Below the pieces are notes generated by a model. It had not been told where the DNA came from. It made no database searches and worked only from the letters and a program-made list of their open reading frames with translations. The position numbers and the translations under genes were made by a program. Positions 23,709 to 35,400 of a DNA stretch of 64,000 nt are shown piece after piece (positions within the stretch are counted from its first letter, which is position 1; every line of letters begins with the position of its first letter). The DNA is taken from assembly GCF_001577835.2 (NCBI RefSeq), contig NC_029516.1, forward strand, positions 79,278,801 through 79,342,800, given 5' to 3'. Source of the stretch: Coturnix japonica (Eukaryota > Chordata > Aves > Galliformes > Phasianidae).

Positions 23709-24641
23709 CAAAACAAAGAACAACAACCTTTCTTTGATTTGCTGGTCACTTTCTTTTTTTATCCATCAAGTTCTGTGGGGAAAGTTTCTCACTCAGATAG
23801 AAGGACCTATGGAAGGTGACAGGCTAAGTGGGCATGGTATTCAAAACAGTACTGGTAGGGACTGCTCCAAACTGAGTGAGATACTGGATCCGACTTTTAC
23901 AGTATGACAGTGAATTCCAAAACTGGACACAAATGCTATGCTTGCAGTCAGAACTCCCACAGTGATGTGGAAGGAATTTCCTCAGCCTTTACCCATTTGT
24001 GACAAAGTAAGACTCACAAGGGCTAGCAGGCATCAGTGCTGAGTTTAGTCAGAGTCATTTTTGTTGATGCAAAACAAATGTGACTGTGTGCTTGAGCCAC
24101 AGACATCACGTTGATACTTCTGAGCACGTAATTGAGCTGACAGCGGCCCTGTGATCTGTTTATCTTGGGTTAAAAAACAATACAACTGACTGGTGAGCAG
24201 ATACTTAATGGTTCTCTTCCTAAACCAGCTGTTGGTTCATTAATTAGTGATTATTAACTTGTGTTAATATATTCATAAGAGAATAGGTCATCTTTATGGG
24301 TGTTTTATTCAAAAGAAAACTGAGTATCTGGATTTATTATTTATCTTATTCTTTGTTTGCTGCTGTGATGTGACAGCACAGAAAAATCCCAAGCCATTTT
24401 GTTTGTTGGTCGCAACTCTGAACTCAGGACTTTAGATAAAGGTTTGCAAGCCTTCCACGTGAACCTTGGCCAAGTTCTGTGCAGGCTGTGATCTGATTTA
24501 TCTTATCTACTTGTTGCGTGGTTTTTGTTTGAGTTCTTTGCATTTCTTTTAAACTGAATTAAGCTGAATCTTTTTTCTTTGGGGGTTGGGGAGGTTCTGT
24601 CTGTCTTTCTCTTCTCCTTTTGAGCTCTTTAGGGCCAAGTA

Positions 24642-24647
24642 AATAAA
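24642..24647 (+). terminator. Poly(A) signal candidate
   Basis: AATAAA with a weak downstream G/T element. It lies before the candidate exon at 24896, so use of this site would preclude that exon. Confidence 0.25.
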
Positions 24648-24895
24648 GCAGTCCTGGGGAAGCGAAGCGAAGCTCAACTTTCTAGTTAAAGTTTTGTTTG
24701 ACAGCTCCAGCAGCAGATTTTTATTGCTGTTTTCTTGTTGGTTAAGCTCTTAGGACTTGTCCTGATTGGTGCTGTTTTGTTTGCAGAGTTATTTAAAATA
24801 CCTGTTTTATCTTCAGTTGAGTTTTATTAATGTGCTTTTGGCATGGCCAAATCCAGAACTCTGTAATAGTATTAAATGTACAGATTCTGTTTCAG

Positions 24896-25121
24896 CGGTC
24901 TTCTAGCTATAGATCATCTTAGAGCAGGAAAACTTGCATTAGGTGCTGATGTGGCAGAAACAGAATACGTTTGCAGTGTTCTCTACAGAGCTAGAAGACG
25001 AGGAGAAGGTGAAATAAGTATCTTTGCATTTGACCCTTCATATGTTTTGCACTGTATATATCTACCTCAAAAGAGATTTATTCAGGCTTATCTAATATTT
25101 GTATTGTGTGTAACAGAGTAA
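24896..25121 (+). CDS. Candidate alternative terminal exon of PLCXD2
   Basis: A TTCTGTTTCAG acceptor ends at 24895. Exon 3 leaves two bases (AG) of a split codon, and joining them to the C at 24896 gives LVH-SGLLAIDHLRAGKLALG, which stays open for 75 codons to a stop ending at 25121. The first part continues ADVAETEYVCSVLYRARRRG and looks like coding sequence; the later part looks more random. A GTGAAA donor at 25009 would make a 113-nt internal exon instead. As I recall, one human PLCXD2 isoform also diverges right after LVH with a Ser. The alternative is a chance ORF in the 3' UTR, since a phase match occurs by chance one time in three. Confidence 0.33.
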
Positions 25122-28100
25122 TGGCTGTGTTGTTAGTCTTTCTGTTTTATTTATTTGAATAGAGATGTGATGATTGCAACTCAGGGTTTTGGTTAAGTAT
25201 TTTTTGAGTACAGACTTGAGGTTTTTTTTTTACTTATTTGCTGTTGACTCTAATCCCTTGAAATGGGATGAAATGGTGCAGGGTGTTAAGAGCACTGTTA
25301 GCAGGAGGATAAGAAATGGAAAATAGCTTTAGGATTAGTTATGAAGCAGGAGGAGAAACTCTTCTGTAAATGTAGCACCTCTGAAGAGGCTCCTGTTGTT
25401 TCAAAGCAGTGCTTGGTGCTCTACCTCTGTGAGGAACCTGACTTCCTCAGTAGGAAGCTGACTGACAGGTCCTGCTACAGGACATCTCCTGGACAGTACT
25501 GATATTAAGAGCTGGTTTTTAGGGTAATTCCAAACTTCCCAGAGCAGCAAGAACTGCCGTTTTCCTGTTGCTCATCATATCCCATAACAAAGCTGCTCAT
25601 GTAGTGGGCTTATTTCTCTTCGCCCCACAGCATATCCAGATACCCTCACACACTGTGAAAATCAGCTTCTCTCCAACATGGCCTTTGAGCTGTGGACTCT
25701 TGTTTTTCCAGCAGTATAGAAATGACAAGGAAGAGGTGACCTGGCCAAGAATTGAGGGTCAGGGAAGGAAGGCAGTAGGCTGCATCTACATCCCACATGT
25801 GAGGTGTGGCAGTGCTTAGTCAGGTTTGTGGCAGCAGTGGGGAGCAGGTCTGGTGAGTGCTGGTGGTGGGCACTGCTCGTACTGAGAAACTCAACTGAGT
25901 CTTGCTCTGAGTGGGCTGCAGCTGGGTTAGGTGTGGAACAACAAGCAGGCAGCAAGGCCTTGTGTGACATTAAGGGAAATGAAGATTGGCATTAGTGCAG
26001 GAAAAGGTTAAGGGATCTGTGTGGTTGATGCAGACCTGCATCTGTTGAGCATAACCATAGCTTTACTTGCATCTTCTCAAAGCAATAGGATTCACTTTTA
26101 AACAGTTTAAGTTGGAAACTCTCTGTGGGTAATGGAGAACTTGGCTATTTTGTAGATGCTGGAAGAGGAAAAGCCTGTGCACTAACAGCTGCTCGAGGCA
26201 AAATATTTGAAATGTGTGTTCTTGAGTAATTATTTATATGGTGTGTTATCAGTATGTTATCATAGATTGTTTACTTTATTTGCTGTTTCATGGCTGCTAC
26301 TTCTCTTCCTTGTGTGCAGTTGCTGAATGCTGAGCACACTGGTGGTGTGCCCATGCTCCTGGCACTGATTGCTGCCATGTACAGCCCTCAGGCACACCTG
26401 GGGCTCACAGACCTCTGTGCACATCCTGGTGGTGAGCAGCAGAGAGAAGAATATTATGGCAATGTAGTATCAAAGGAATCGTAGTGGCTTACCATAGGCT
26501 TGTAAGTCAAAGATAAGAATTGTAACTAACTTGATCTTCAGACCATCAGTAGCTTAGTTCCTTTTCTTGTTTGTTTTTGTTTGGTGAGCTGAGAGTTGGG
26601 TTTTTTGTTTGCTTTTTTTTGTTGCTCTTTCATTTGAAAACAAAAGGCAAATTCCCATTATCTGAATATCTTGCAAGTGCTTTGCCATGATGGTGAAAAT
26701 CACTGCTGGAGAAAGTGGTGATGAGAGATGTTGTAGGGGTGTGGCGGTCAGTGATGCATGTCAGATTGGGGTTGTTCAGAGCAGGATAGCAGCAGCCTCT
26801 TCATAATTAGCATTTCTACTAAATTGGCATTTTAGGGAAGAAAGGAGCAACTGAGAAAAATGGGATCATCTGCTTCTGACACCTGTTTTGTACTGTGTTG
26901 GTACTGAGGTGTTATGTTGATGTTTGGGAAGCACTCATGCTGTAATGATGGAGTCTTTAGAGCAGGGACTTCAAAGTAGGGAGTCTGCCAAGGGACTTAT
27001 CTATTGTTCTGATCAGGTTAAGCCTTGGAAATATTTTCCTTGTGTACCCAGCTCAGATGCCAGAGTTTGTATATACAGAGTTCATTGTATAATTAGTAGT
27101 TCTTGTTTGAGTTTTCAAATAAATACAGGGAATGGTGATTCTGACTTATAGTAGATTAAACATGAAAGTCAGCTGACAGAGCACAAGAGACTTGATGATT
27201 ACTTGAATATGAAATATTTGTAGAGTCCATATGCACTTTCATTAAGACTTTCAGGTAGACTCGAGTATATTGTTACCCATCCTTAAAACTCAAGGACCGC
27301 TTCTTGGGATGAAACGTAGGCTGAGTTTGTGGTGGCTACTTTGAATGCAAGAGAATTGTTCAGTGTGAAGACCAGAACTAACTCAAAACTGTATTCAAAT
27401 TTCATACTGTATCGAGATGTAGTCCTTTTAGCAAAGAAAGAGACAATTTCATGCTCTTCTAGGTATATGATGAAAGTTCTTCCACTGTCTGGTAGCCAGA
27501 GTGTATACTGACAAAGTAGTGGAAACCTACTAGGTGCTGATGTTTCTAAGAGCCCCAGTTCAATTTGCTGACGGAAGGCACTATGGTAGGAGTTCACTGT
27601 ATTTGAACTGGCCTCCATTTGTTAGTTATTTTACAGGTAACTGCTCTTGGCTTTTAAGAAATCTGTGGTTGGACTAAGGGGATTTGAAAAGCTGTTTTGC
27701 AGTAGTGAAATGCTGCACTTGCTGTTGCTGGGAGGTGTATGTGCAATAGATCTGTCTTGTCTTGAGCTGGTAGAAGAACCCAAGCATGTACTGGAGAGCG
27801 AATAGACTTTATGCTAATGTGTATGTTGGGCTAATGTGGATAAGAATGTAGCATTCTACTTAGTAGCAAGTAGATACATGATAATCTTATGAGCACTTTG
27901 GCTTAGTTTGTTAAACCAGTCTCTACTTTACATTTTAAAACCAGGCCCACTGCATGTCAGTGTCACTGAATAAGTATGTACATGTAAGCATTTTCTTTTT
28001 CTACAAGTCTTTAATCTTGTAAACAAGTATTAGCTCTTAATTGTATTGCCTGGAATAGCGCTGTCAGTTTTGTTGTTCGCTGAATCAAATTGTATTTTAT

Positions 28101-28555
28101 ATTATTTATAATATAATTATTTATATATTGTGTTGTTCAGTGATACATTGCTGCTGTTACACTTTGTAGACCTGTGATAATTTACTGACTGTATCTCTTG
28201 AATTCAGCTGTAATGTATTCTTAATTCTTAGAGGGGAAAAAAAAGTACATTCTATATCAAAGTAAATGTGACTCTTCAGTTTTTCTCAATGTCAAATGTA
28301 TTTTGTAATTGAATTTTTTTTGTTTATACCCTCGATGGGAGGGGGGTAAGGGAAGCCAGATGAAGAAGAATGACTTGCAATTCATATTTTGTGCAATTTC
28401 TCTTCTTTCTTTTGGCCATTCCTGCTTCATGATTCTGTGCAATTCAGTTTTGTGATACCAGGATGCCTCATTTGAACTGCAGATAAACTTGGTGTTGACA
28501 TCTATTTGTTTCTGCTTTATTCTGCATCTATATCATTGGGGTTTTTAATCCTGAA

Positions 28556-28561
28556 AATAAA
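28556..28561 (+). terminator. PLCXD2: Distal poly(A) signal candidate, likely 3' end of the PLCXD2 transcription unit
   Basis: AATAAA followed about 25-40 bases later by a G/T-rich element (GTGTCTTCTGTACTGTTG). It sits at the end of a long AU-rich stretch, and CR1 fragments resume about 100 bases downstream, which fits a transcript boundary. The link to PLCXD2 is inferred. Confidence 0.5.
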
Positions 28562-28677
28562 AATGTCATGTGAGATAATCCCACTGTGTCTTCTGTACTG
28601 TTGACTGGTAATGAGAATTGCATTGAGTTGCTTGCATTGATTTGGCTTGGTTCCTTTTTTTCTAATTCAGAATGGTT

Positions 28678-28715
28678 CTAGTGTCTCACCACCCTCACAT
28701 TAAAGAATTTCTTCC
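28678..28715 (-). mobile_element. Tiny CR1 remnant, antisense
   Basis: GTGTCTCACCACCCTCACAT followed by TAAAGAATTTCTTCC matches the antisense CR1 segment also present at 8241-8270. No flanking CR1 sequence is visible. Confidence 0.65.
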
Positions 28716-29654
28716 TTTTTATTTTATTATTAAAGGCAGGTAGATGTATTTGTCCAGCATCTATTGCCATTATACAGGTGATGAAGCTCTATGGTAACCT
28801 TCTGTTGGAAGGTGAAATATTGATAATGATTCCCATAGCCCAAGTGAATGTTGGATACCGGTAACCCAGTGTGGGATCAATGGGACTCTTCTTTCTGGTT
28901 ACTTTCAGCTTGTTTGTTTCAAGAATGGAGGGGGAGGGAAGGGTGTGGGTGACACCAGTTCCCTTTTCTTTGGACAGTTGACTGGTAGCTGGTAAGTACT
29001 ATGTTTGGATCCTGAAGTCCTAGAGGTAGACATCAGAGTACAGTGCCTAATCATTACTGTTCCTACCTGTACTCTTACACCTTGCAATATGTTATGTGCC
29101 AGACAAGATTAGCAGACTCCAGTTTAATAACCTGTCTGAAATGTGCTATAGGAACAGGGTGTCCTACTTGTTTTCTAAGGAATGTTGATGATTTGTTTTT
29201 AAATAAATTAAGGACTGGCTAACTAGCTTGCTTTCTGTCTTTCAACTCGAAATATTGTTTTCCCATGTTAGAAATTATGTATCTCAGAGGGGACTTTCAG
29301 TGCAAGATTGAGTGAGATTTCATCACCCTGCTTCCCTACTGGATTTAATAGCTCTTGGTGCCAATGCTGCAGTCTAGTGCCTACCAGAAGTGCTGCACAA
29401 AGACGTGTGGGTACACGTAGAAAGCAGACATCCTTCACAGAGCACGTAATGAGACCACAGAAACTAGTCACGTGTTCTGTGACAAATTTATGCGTTCCTT
29501 ATGTGCGGAGTTCTGCAGTTGCCATAAACCTCTGAGTAGCTCTCTAATCAGAATCATTCCTGAGATGCACGTGGCTGAATATTTGCCTTTTAGGAGATGC
29601 TGCTGAACTTAAAGGCAGATTTTAGCAGTGGAGGATCACATAGCCTAGTTCCCT
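28716..29654. other. Unique sequence, nothing recognised
   Basis: No exon signals, RNA gene or repeat that I recognise between two CR1 remnants. Confidence 0.6.
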
Positions 29655-29752
29655 GTTCTAGTGGTTGGCAACCCTGCACACAGCAGGTGGGTTGAAACTA
29701 AATGATCAATAATGGTCCTTTTTCAACCCAGGCCATTCAATGATTCTGTGCC
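29655..29752 (+). mobile_element. CR1 LINE tail fragment
   Basis: TGGTTGGCAACCCTGCACAC, AGCAGGTGGGTTGAAACTAA and TTTCAACCCAGGCCATTCAA with TGATTCTGTG are the 3' UTR and tail of the same CR1 subfamily as 1288-1592. Confidence 0.88.
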
Positions 29753-31440
29753 ATCAGATGGGAAGCCAGTGCATGAACGCCCTCAGGCACTGGTGCATTG
29801 AGTTAGCAAAGCACTAGTTGCATTTAGGGGAAAGTATGGGACAGTGTTGTTACACACTGTCACTCTACAGTAGTAGCAGGCATCTTTGCTTCAGGATGAA
29901 CCTATGGAAAAGTCCTGTTGACTCAGGAGATGCTGAACAAGTAACTTTTCATGGAAATGCTTGTAAATTTTACTGAAATGGCTTAAAATCTTGCCCAGTG
30001 AATATGAAGTACAGATGGCATCTCTTGCTTGGCCTCCATAAGGTAATTTGTGTTTAATCTAATGCTGACTGTTGTCATCTGTTGTCATCTTTTGTCATTT
30101 TCACCCGTGTTACAATCACAATGATATTTTGATCCTGTTTGTGGAGATGTGCCCGTGGCTGCTGAGCAGAATTGCAAGCAGCAGTCTGAGATATGTCCCT
30201 GCCCCCAGCTCCCTGCTGCAAGGCAGCACCTTGGCCTTTGACATCTCTTTGCAGCTCTAAAACCAAGTCATCTTGGGTCAAAAACGTGGGTGTTTGTACT
30301 GCAGAAGAAACTGATAACTGGGCTGTTTTTTTTAACATGTTGCTTCTTGTGAATATGCTTTAAGAAAAGGGAAATTAAAGACTGCCTGAGGGGATGTTCT
30401 TCCCTCCATCAAAGTCATCACCTGGCAGCCTGGGTGGAGAAAAACATACTTTGTTTGTTTGGTGAAGTGTCTGTAAATGAGAATTAAAGATAAGGAAGAT
30501 ATTTTCCTTGATCTTTCTGCTACTTAGTGTTCACTTTTTAGTCATCGCAGCGTAGCAGAGGGTTGGGTTTCAGTATTCTTGTGTTGTCTTCGAGCTTGAA
30601 ATTAGCCTGAAATCGCAAGTGAAGGAGAGAAAAAGCATCCTCAGGGAAAGACTGGAGCAGGGGAAAGGAAGGAGGAAACAAAAACTGAAAGGTACGTAGG
30701 AGAAATTGTGTTGCAGTTTTTCCTTTGAAACAAAAAATGAAGCTTTTTTTTTTTTTTTTGGTTTGTTGGTTTCTTCAGTACAAATTATTACGTGAAGTTC
30801 ATCCTTTGAATCACATCCAGCGCGAAGTTCATCTGATAAGTTAAATACGGTGTCACGATTACGAAAGTGCTGAACTTGACTACGCTGGCAGCAAGTAAAA
30901 TAGAACATGCCATGCATTTCTTCAGAGGGAAATAACAATCGCTAGTATTCCAGCCTACATATCTCATGGCAGAGCTTTTCCTGTAAGCTTGCTTTTTGTA
31001 GAGGAGTTGTGATTTGAACTTTGCAGCATTAGAAACAGCCGTCTCATCCCGTGAGATAGCGGTTATTGCTAAAAAAGAAGTGCTTTGGTCATTGCCAAAT
31101 GGAAAACCGTCACAAAGATAATTCTCTTCTGGCCCTCCATAAATCTGTCTTGAAAAGTAGCCCTTGGTTACAGTGTTGTCTGAAGATAAATGATGCAAGC
31201 TGTCTCACTGTATTACCACTTTTGTTGCACACCATGGATGTGTTTATAGAATGATGAGCTGGTGTTTCTCAAGGCTGTTTTTCTCCCGCATGCTGGATAT
31301 GTTCAGTATGTAGCCATGCACAGTGTTGATAGTCATGCCCAAAACCAGATGAACCTTTCCAGGCTGTAAGTTTCAAGGCAAATTCAAAACTCAGTGTAAG
31401 GTTGTTGAATTGAGAACTTCACAAAAGGAGAACAAGGCTG
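29753..31440. other. Intergenic, unique, with an unusually open minus-strand frame
   Basis: Contains a decamer repeat (30071-30100), a run of 16 T (30744-30759) and a 136-codon minus-strand open frame at 30788-31198. I do not recognise that frame's product. It has one hydrophobic stretch (CSILLAASVVKFSTFVIVTP). No splice or promoter context marks it as a gene. Confidence 0.5.
30071..30100. repeat. Three-copy decamer repeat
   Basis: GTTGTCATCT occurs twice in tandem and is followed by a third copy with two mismatches (TTTGTCATTT). Confidence 0.8.
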
Positions 31441-32415
31441 CTGCGGCAATAGTTCACATGTACAAATGGTACCGTAACTTTGAGGACCTTGATGTCTCCT
31501 AACAGGTAAACATTTGTTTTCATAGTGCTGTATCTGGATAGAGATTTGGTGATGTCATCCGGACTTTTTGCACAAGGAGGATTGTGTTCTCAGACAGTTG
31601 TTTGCTATCTCTTGGGAAAAAAAAAAGCTGAAAATTAGACTACTAAAAAATGCTTGCTTATGGCAATGAGCTCAATAGTTAAGACTCTTTCCTTTTTGCC
31701 TTTACTGCAAAGAACAAGGGCTTCTGAGTAGTTTAATTTCCCTTCTGCATTTAGTCCCTTCCTCTTGTCTTGGGGCTAGGCAGTTCCCTTTCCAGGGCTG
31801 ATGAACAAAGCAGGCAGTGTTAACAATAAACACCAGAGACCTCAAGATGATGATTGTAGTGAAATTCTGCTTACCCAGGAGTGAAATAAGATTGAACAGT
31901 GAATTTGTTCTCTGGTATATCAATATACTGTGGATTTCAGAGCAGAAAAGGCTATAGAAGCTGTTGCAGCAATGACTTTAGCAGAGAGTGAGAAACAAGC
32001 TGGAAATCCAGCCCCCAGAGGACACCAGAGCTTCTACTAAAAATATATGCTTTGTAGATGGCAAGCAAGCAGCCAACTTGAAATTATCATTATCCTGCCA
32101 TGCTGTATAATGTGAGTTTGTTTGGTTTTACTATTCTCATGCTCACAGCAATGAGAGCATGTGTATGCTTCTGTTCTTCAGTGCTGGCCAGGAGGTGCAG
32201 AGGTGAGCCAGGTCTCTACCATCTGCCCTCCTGTTGTTAGAGAGTTGGTTGCCTTACCCTGTTCCCTAGGGCATTGCTTTTCTGGGGTCCATATCATTCT
32301 AATGCTATTTGTAGACCTAAGATGCCTGTGGAACCAACAGGTGGGGACTTATTTCATGGGTGTCTTCAAACCTTGCTAAGATCATGAAAAAAAAAATAAA
32401 AAATGATATTGGTTA

Positions 32416-32445
32416 AAAATAAATAAATAAAAATAATAATAAATT
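32416..32445. repeat. AAAT/AAT simple repeat
   Basis: AAATAAATAAATAAAAATAA followed by TAATAAA: low-complexity A/T sequence. Confidence 0.85.
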
Positions 32446-35400
32446 GCATTTTCAGCCTTAGGGGGGAAAAAAGTAGTGAATACCTGCCAATATGCTGAAA
32501 ATTACAGTGGTGATTTTTATACCTGCCCAAATCACAATGGTCTTGCACCACATTCATTAAAGCTTAACAATGTTCCTACTATGGCACCAAGGGCTGTGAA
32601 TATATAGATCTGCATCTGTGTTGAGCAGAATGAAACCAAACTCCTTTGTATGAACTCAGGAGTGACTTCTGCAAAGGGTATATGTACTACCTTACTTCTC
32701 CTGAGTATGTGAGACACACCTCTGTGGAGAATGCTGCCCCCCCAGGTCACAGTTAGGCTCCAACACATATGCTAAGATACCATCTCTAACATTTCAGTGC
32801 ACTGCATATTCTCCTCCTCTTCTTAAAGAATCCTATGTGAGGTAGGGCAGGAGAGGGAACAAATGGTGTCTCATGTTAGGAACCTCAAATCTGTTATCAC
32901 ATTTACCTTTTGTTCCTGTCTTGCTGGATTCCTGTTGGTCACAACATGCCTACCCTGCCCAGTGAGACTCATTACTAACACTGGTGCTGTTGTTTTACTA
33001 GCTCAGAGATAGCTGGAGTGTATGGCTGTATTCTGTAAGAGAATTTCATTAGATTAGGTATGGCTTTTTGGCTCCAGGTTGAGACAGTGTTCAGACTGAC
33101 TTGTATTATTTCCAGAGCTGATTAGTCTACAATGAGTGTTGAAAGCTGCCTTTGAAATTCAAAAGCACTTAACCATTGTCATCAACTATTAGCACTGGCA
33201 AAATGCTACCAGATGGGATGCAGTCTAAGTCCAGTGAGGTGATAAAGGTGTTCTTAGTTTGTCGGGGTTTTTTGTTGTCTTGATTGGCAACCACAGAAGG
33301 CCACTTAACATTCAAAGTTTTTCCCTCCTGATCAGCTGGCAGCAGGAAATATTGGCACTGCATTTGAGGGAAATGTGAGCTCTTTCCTGTGTTCTTCTCC
33401 TCTGATGGCACTAAATTCAACATGGAAGGGGGGTTGTGAACTAAAGGAAAATTCAGAAAATGCTAAGAATTCTCACATCTTTTTCTTCCTGTCGTTAAAT
33501 GCCTGAGAGTGAGAAGCCCAAAGCAGCCTTTTCAGACCTGTATTCAGAACGTAATTACTCCAGAATGTATTTCATGGTTATTTTGCTGTTTGGGGAGGGA
33601 GTATTCACCCCTTGGGGGGGATTTCTGGACTTCTGTTATCATCCTGCTGGATGACGGACTTGCTGATGTTTGTAAAGCTCCATTTGTTGTCTTATCTCTT
33701 GGCTGTTTTGTGTCAACACACCTTCAGTTGACCTGTTCTCTAGAGTGCTGTTAAACATTGCAGGCATACTAAACGAATCCCTTTGGAATGGGATTGCAGC
33801 ATTTCCACTTACCAGTCTGGCAACAGAAACAGCAGACGCAGGTGATGGCGGTGATTTTGAGAAGGTCTAAACAAGCCTGGAGAAAGCAGGGAATGGTGAA
33901 GTGTGGAGCCATGTGAGCTTTATACTCCGGTGGGATAGGTAAGTGAGGGACTACCTGTGGGCATTAGAGCTTTAGGAGTGTTGTGGGTTACAGAGGGAGA
34001 ATGTGGAATGGGTCTGAAACCAAACCACTGTGTTGTATTTGCCTTGCTGAAGGAGAAGGTCACTAGAGATGGTTAATAAAGCTCTAGCTGCTGAGCTCAC
34101 CAAACATTTTTCCAGTTCAATGGCCTATGCAGAATGATGTGTTTAGTCAATGTTTAATTCCTAAGCAACAAATGGGGACTGTCGTAGCAGAAGGCACTTG
34201 TGGTGTTGACTGAAGCAGAGGAGGCCAAGGATTAAAAAGGTCATATGGGGAAGATCCCTTGTGCAGCCTCCAAGCTTCCTCCTCTAGATCAGGTCCCTTT
34301 GCGGCAGGAAAAAATGGGAAGAAACAAGAAAAGTGGAAATAAAAAGTGTTGCAGGAGAGGCAAACTTGCTGGCTGGCAGTGTGAGGGGAAGGGTGCAGCA
34401 GCTGCAAGGAGGATGAGGACCACCTTGTAGGTTCAGGGCCTTGTGAGGAGATGCAGGGAGAGCCGCTCACAGTGCCCTCACAGAGCAGAGAACACCAGGG
34501 GGCTAGACAGCACTATTTCTAGTTTTGTGAGGGTAGACTGTTAGTGAGCCTGGGCATGTGGAATACAGACCAGAGTTCTGCCTTGGGTCTAGGAGATTAA
34601 GGCAAGACTGGGTGGATCATCTCTGATCTCCCACTAGGATACCTCAACTGTTTCTCAGCAGGGAGGGCATGGCAGCTGGCTAATGGAATGGATCACCTGT
34701 GGGCAGGGACTGTGGCTCCTCACATCCCAGAGACTGACTGAGTGGGGACCAGGAATACATTTTCATCTGTGTAATTTCCATCTGCAAAATAGATCTAGTA
34801 TGAAGTTACTGCTCTGTGTTTCAGTTGTGGTAGGTTTGGGGTTTGTTTGTTTCTTTTTTCCTGATGAGTTTGCTCTCCTAAACACGTAAGGCAGCTTTGT
34901 GAAGGTTAACATTTGTGCAGCCTTTGCTTTATTACCATTCTCTGAAATTTTGTTCCGCTTACCTTCAGAATGAGGGATATAAAGCGGCATGTCCTAAGAG
35001 CCAGCATTACTTCGCTCAGTGTATCAGAGCTGTTCCAGCAGCCAGGGTGCGCATTCCAAAGCAATTAGAACAGCTTCGTGAGTACAAACTGCTCAGTGGT
35101 TGATTAAAAAATGCTTTTCAGACGTCTTCATAAAACAGATTCAGGTGACCAGAAAAGAACAACTCTTTAATCTTTGCAGTTGAATGTGAAAGCACTTGGT
35201 TTGAATTTAACACCTTCTTCACTTTAAAACTGCTGTGAATTGCGAGGAGCTGTTAATTTGATATGTTAGAATAGCCTTCGACAGGAGTCTTAAGAGAAAG
35301 AAAAGGTGATGATCACAGATTCCCCACTCAAATCTGCTTCCCCAAGGCTCCTGCTCTCTCAGAGCGTAACTACACATGCAGCTCATTTGATGCTTGGCAC

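Larger units (their letters stand above)
22876..28580 (+). other. PLCXD2: Presumed PLCXD2 3' UTR and downstream region
   Basis: About 5.7 kb after the stop codon with no CR1 or other recognised insertion, in contrast to intron 1. Candidate poly(A) signals are AATAAA at 23423-23428, ATTAAA at 23703-23708, AATAAA at 24642-24647 and AATAAA at 28556-28561. The last 500 bases are AU-rich with ATTTA-type motifs. It may be one long 3' UTR or a short 3' UTR followed by an intron leading to the candidate exon at 24896. Sequence alone does not decide this. Confidence 0.5.

Noticed and set aside
22713-25121. Splicing from the GTAAAT at 22865 to the acceptor at 24895, giving an STVF C-terminus that resembles a PDZ ligand
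   Set aside because: It would end three codons after the junction, the exon 4 donor is weak, and the exon 3 junction fits the phase of the longer frame better. Too speculative to list as a feature.
28063-28135. AT-rich TTTATA/ATTTA cluster as a replication or matrix-attachment site
   Set aside because: Base composition alone cannot support this. A 3' UTR AU-rich region is the simpler reading.
30744-30759. T16 run as the antisense poly(A) tail of a retrocopy ending at 30788-31198
   Set aside because: The tract lies near the 3' side of the minus-strand frame, but no parent gene is recognised and no target-site duplication is evident.
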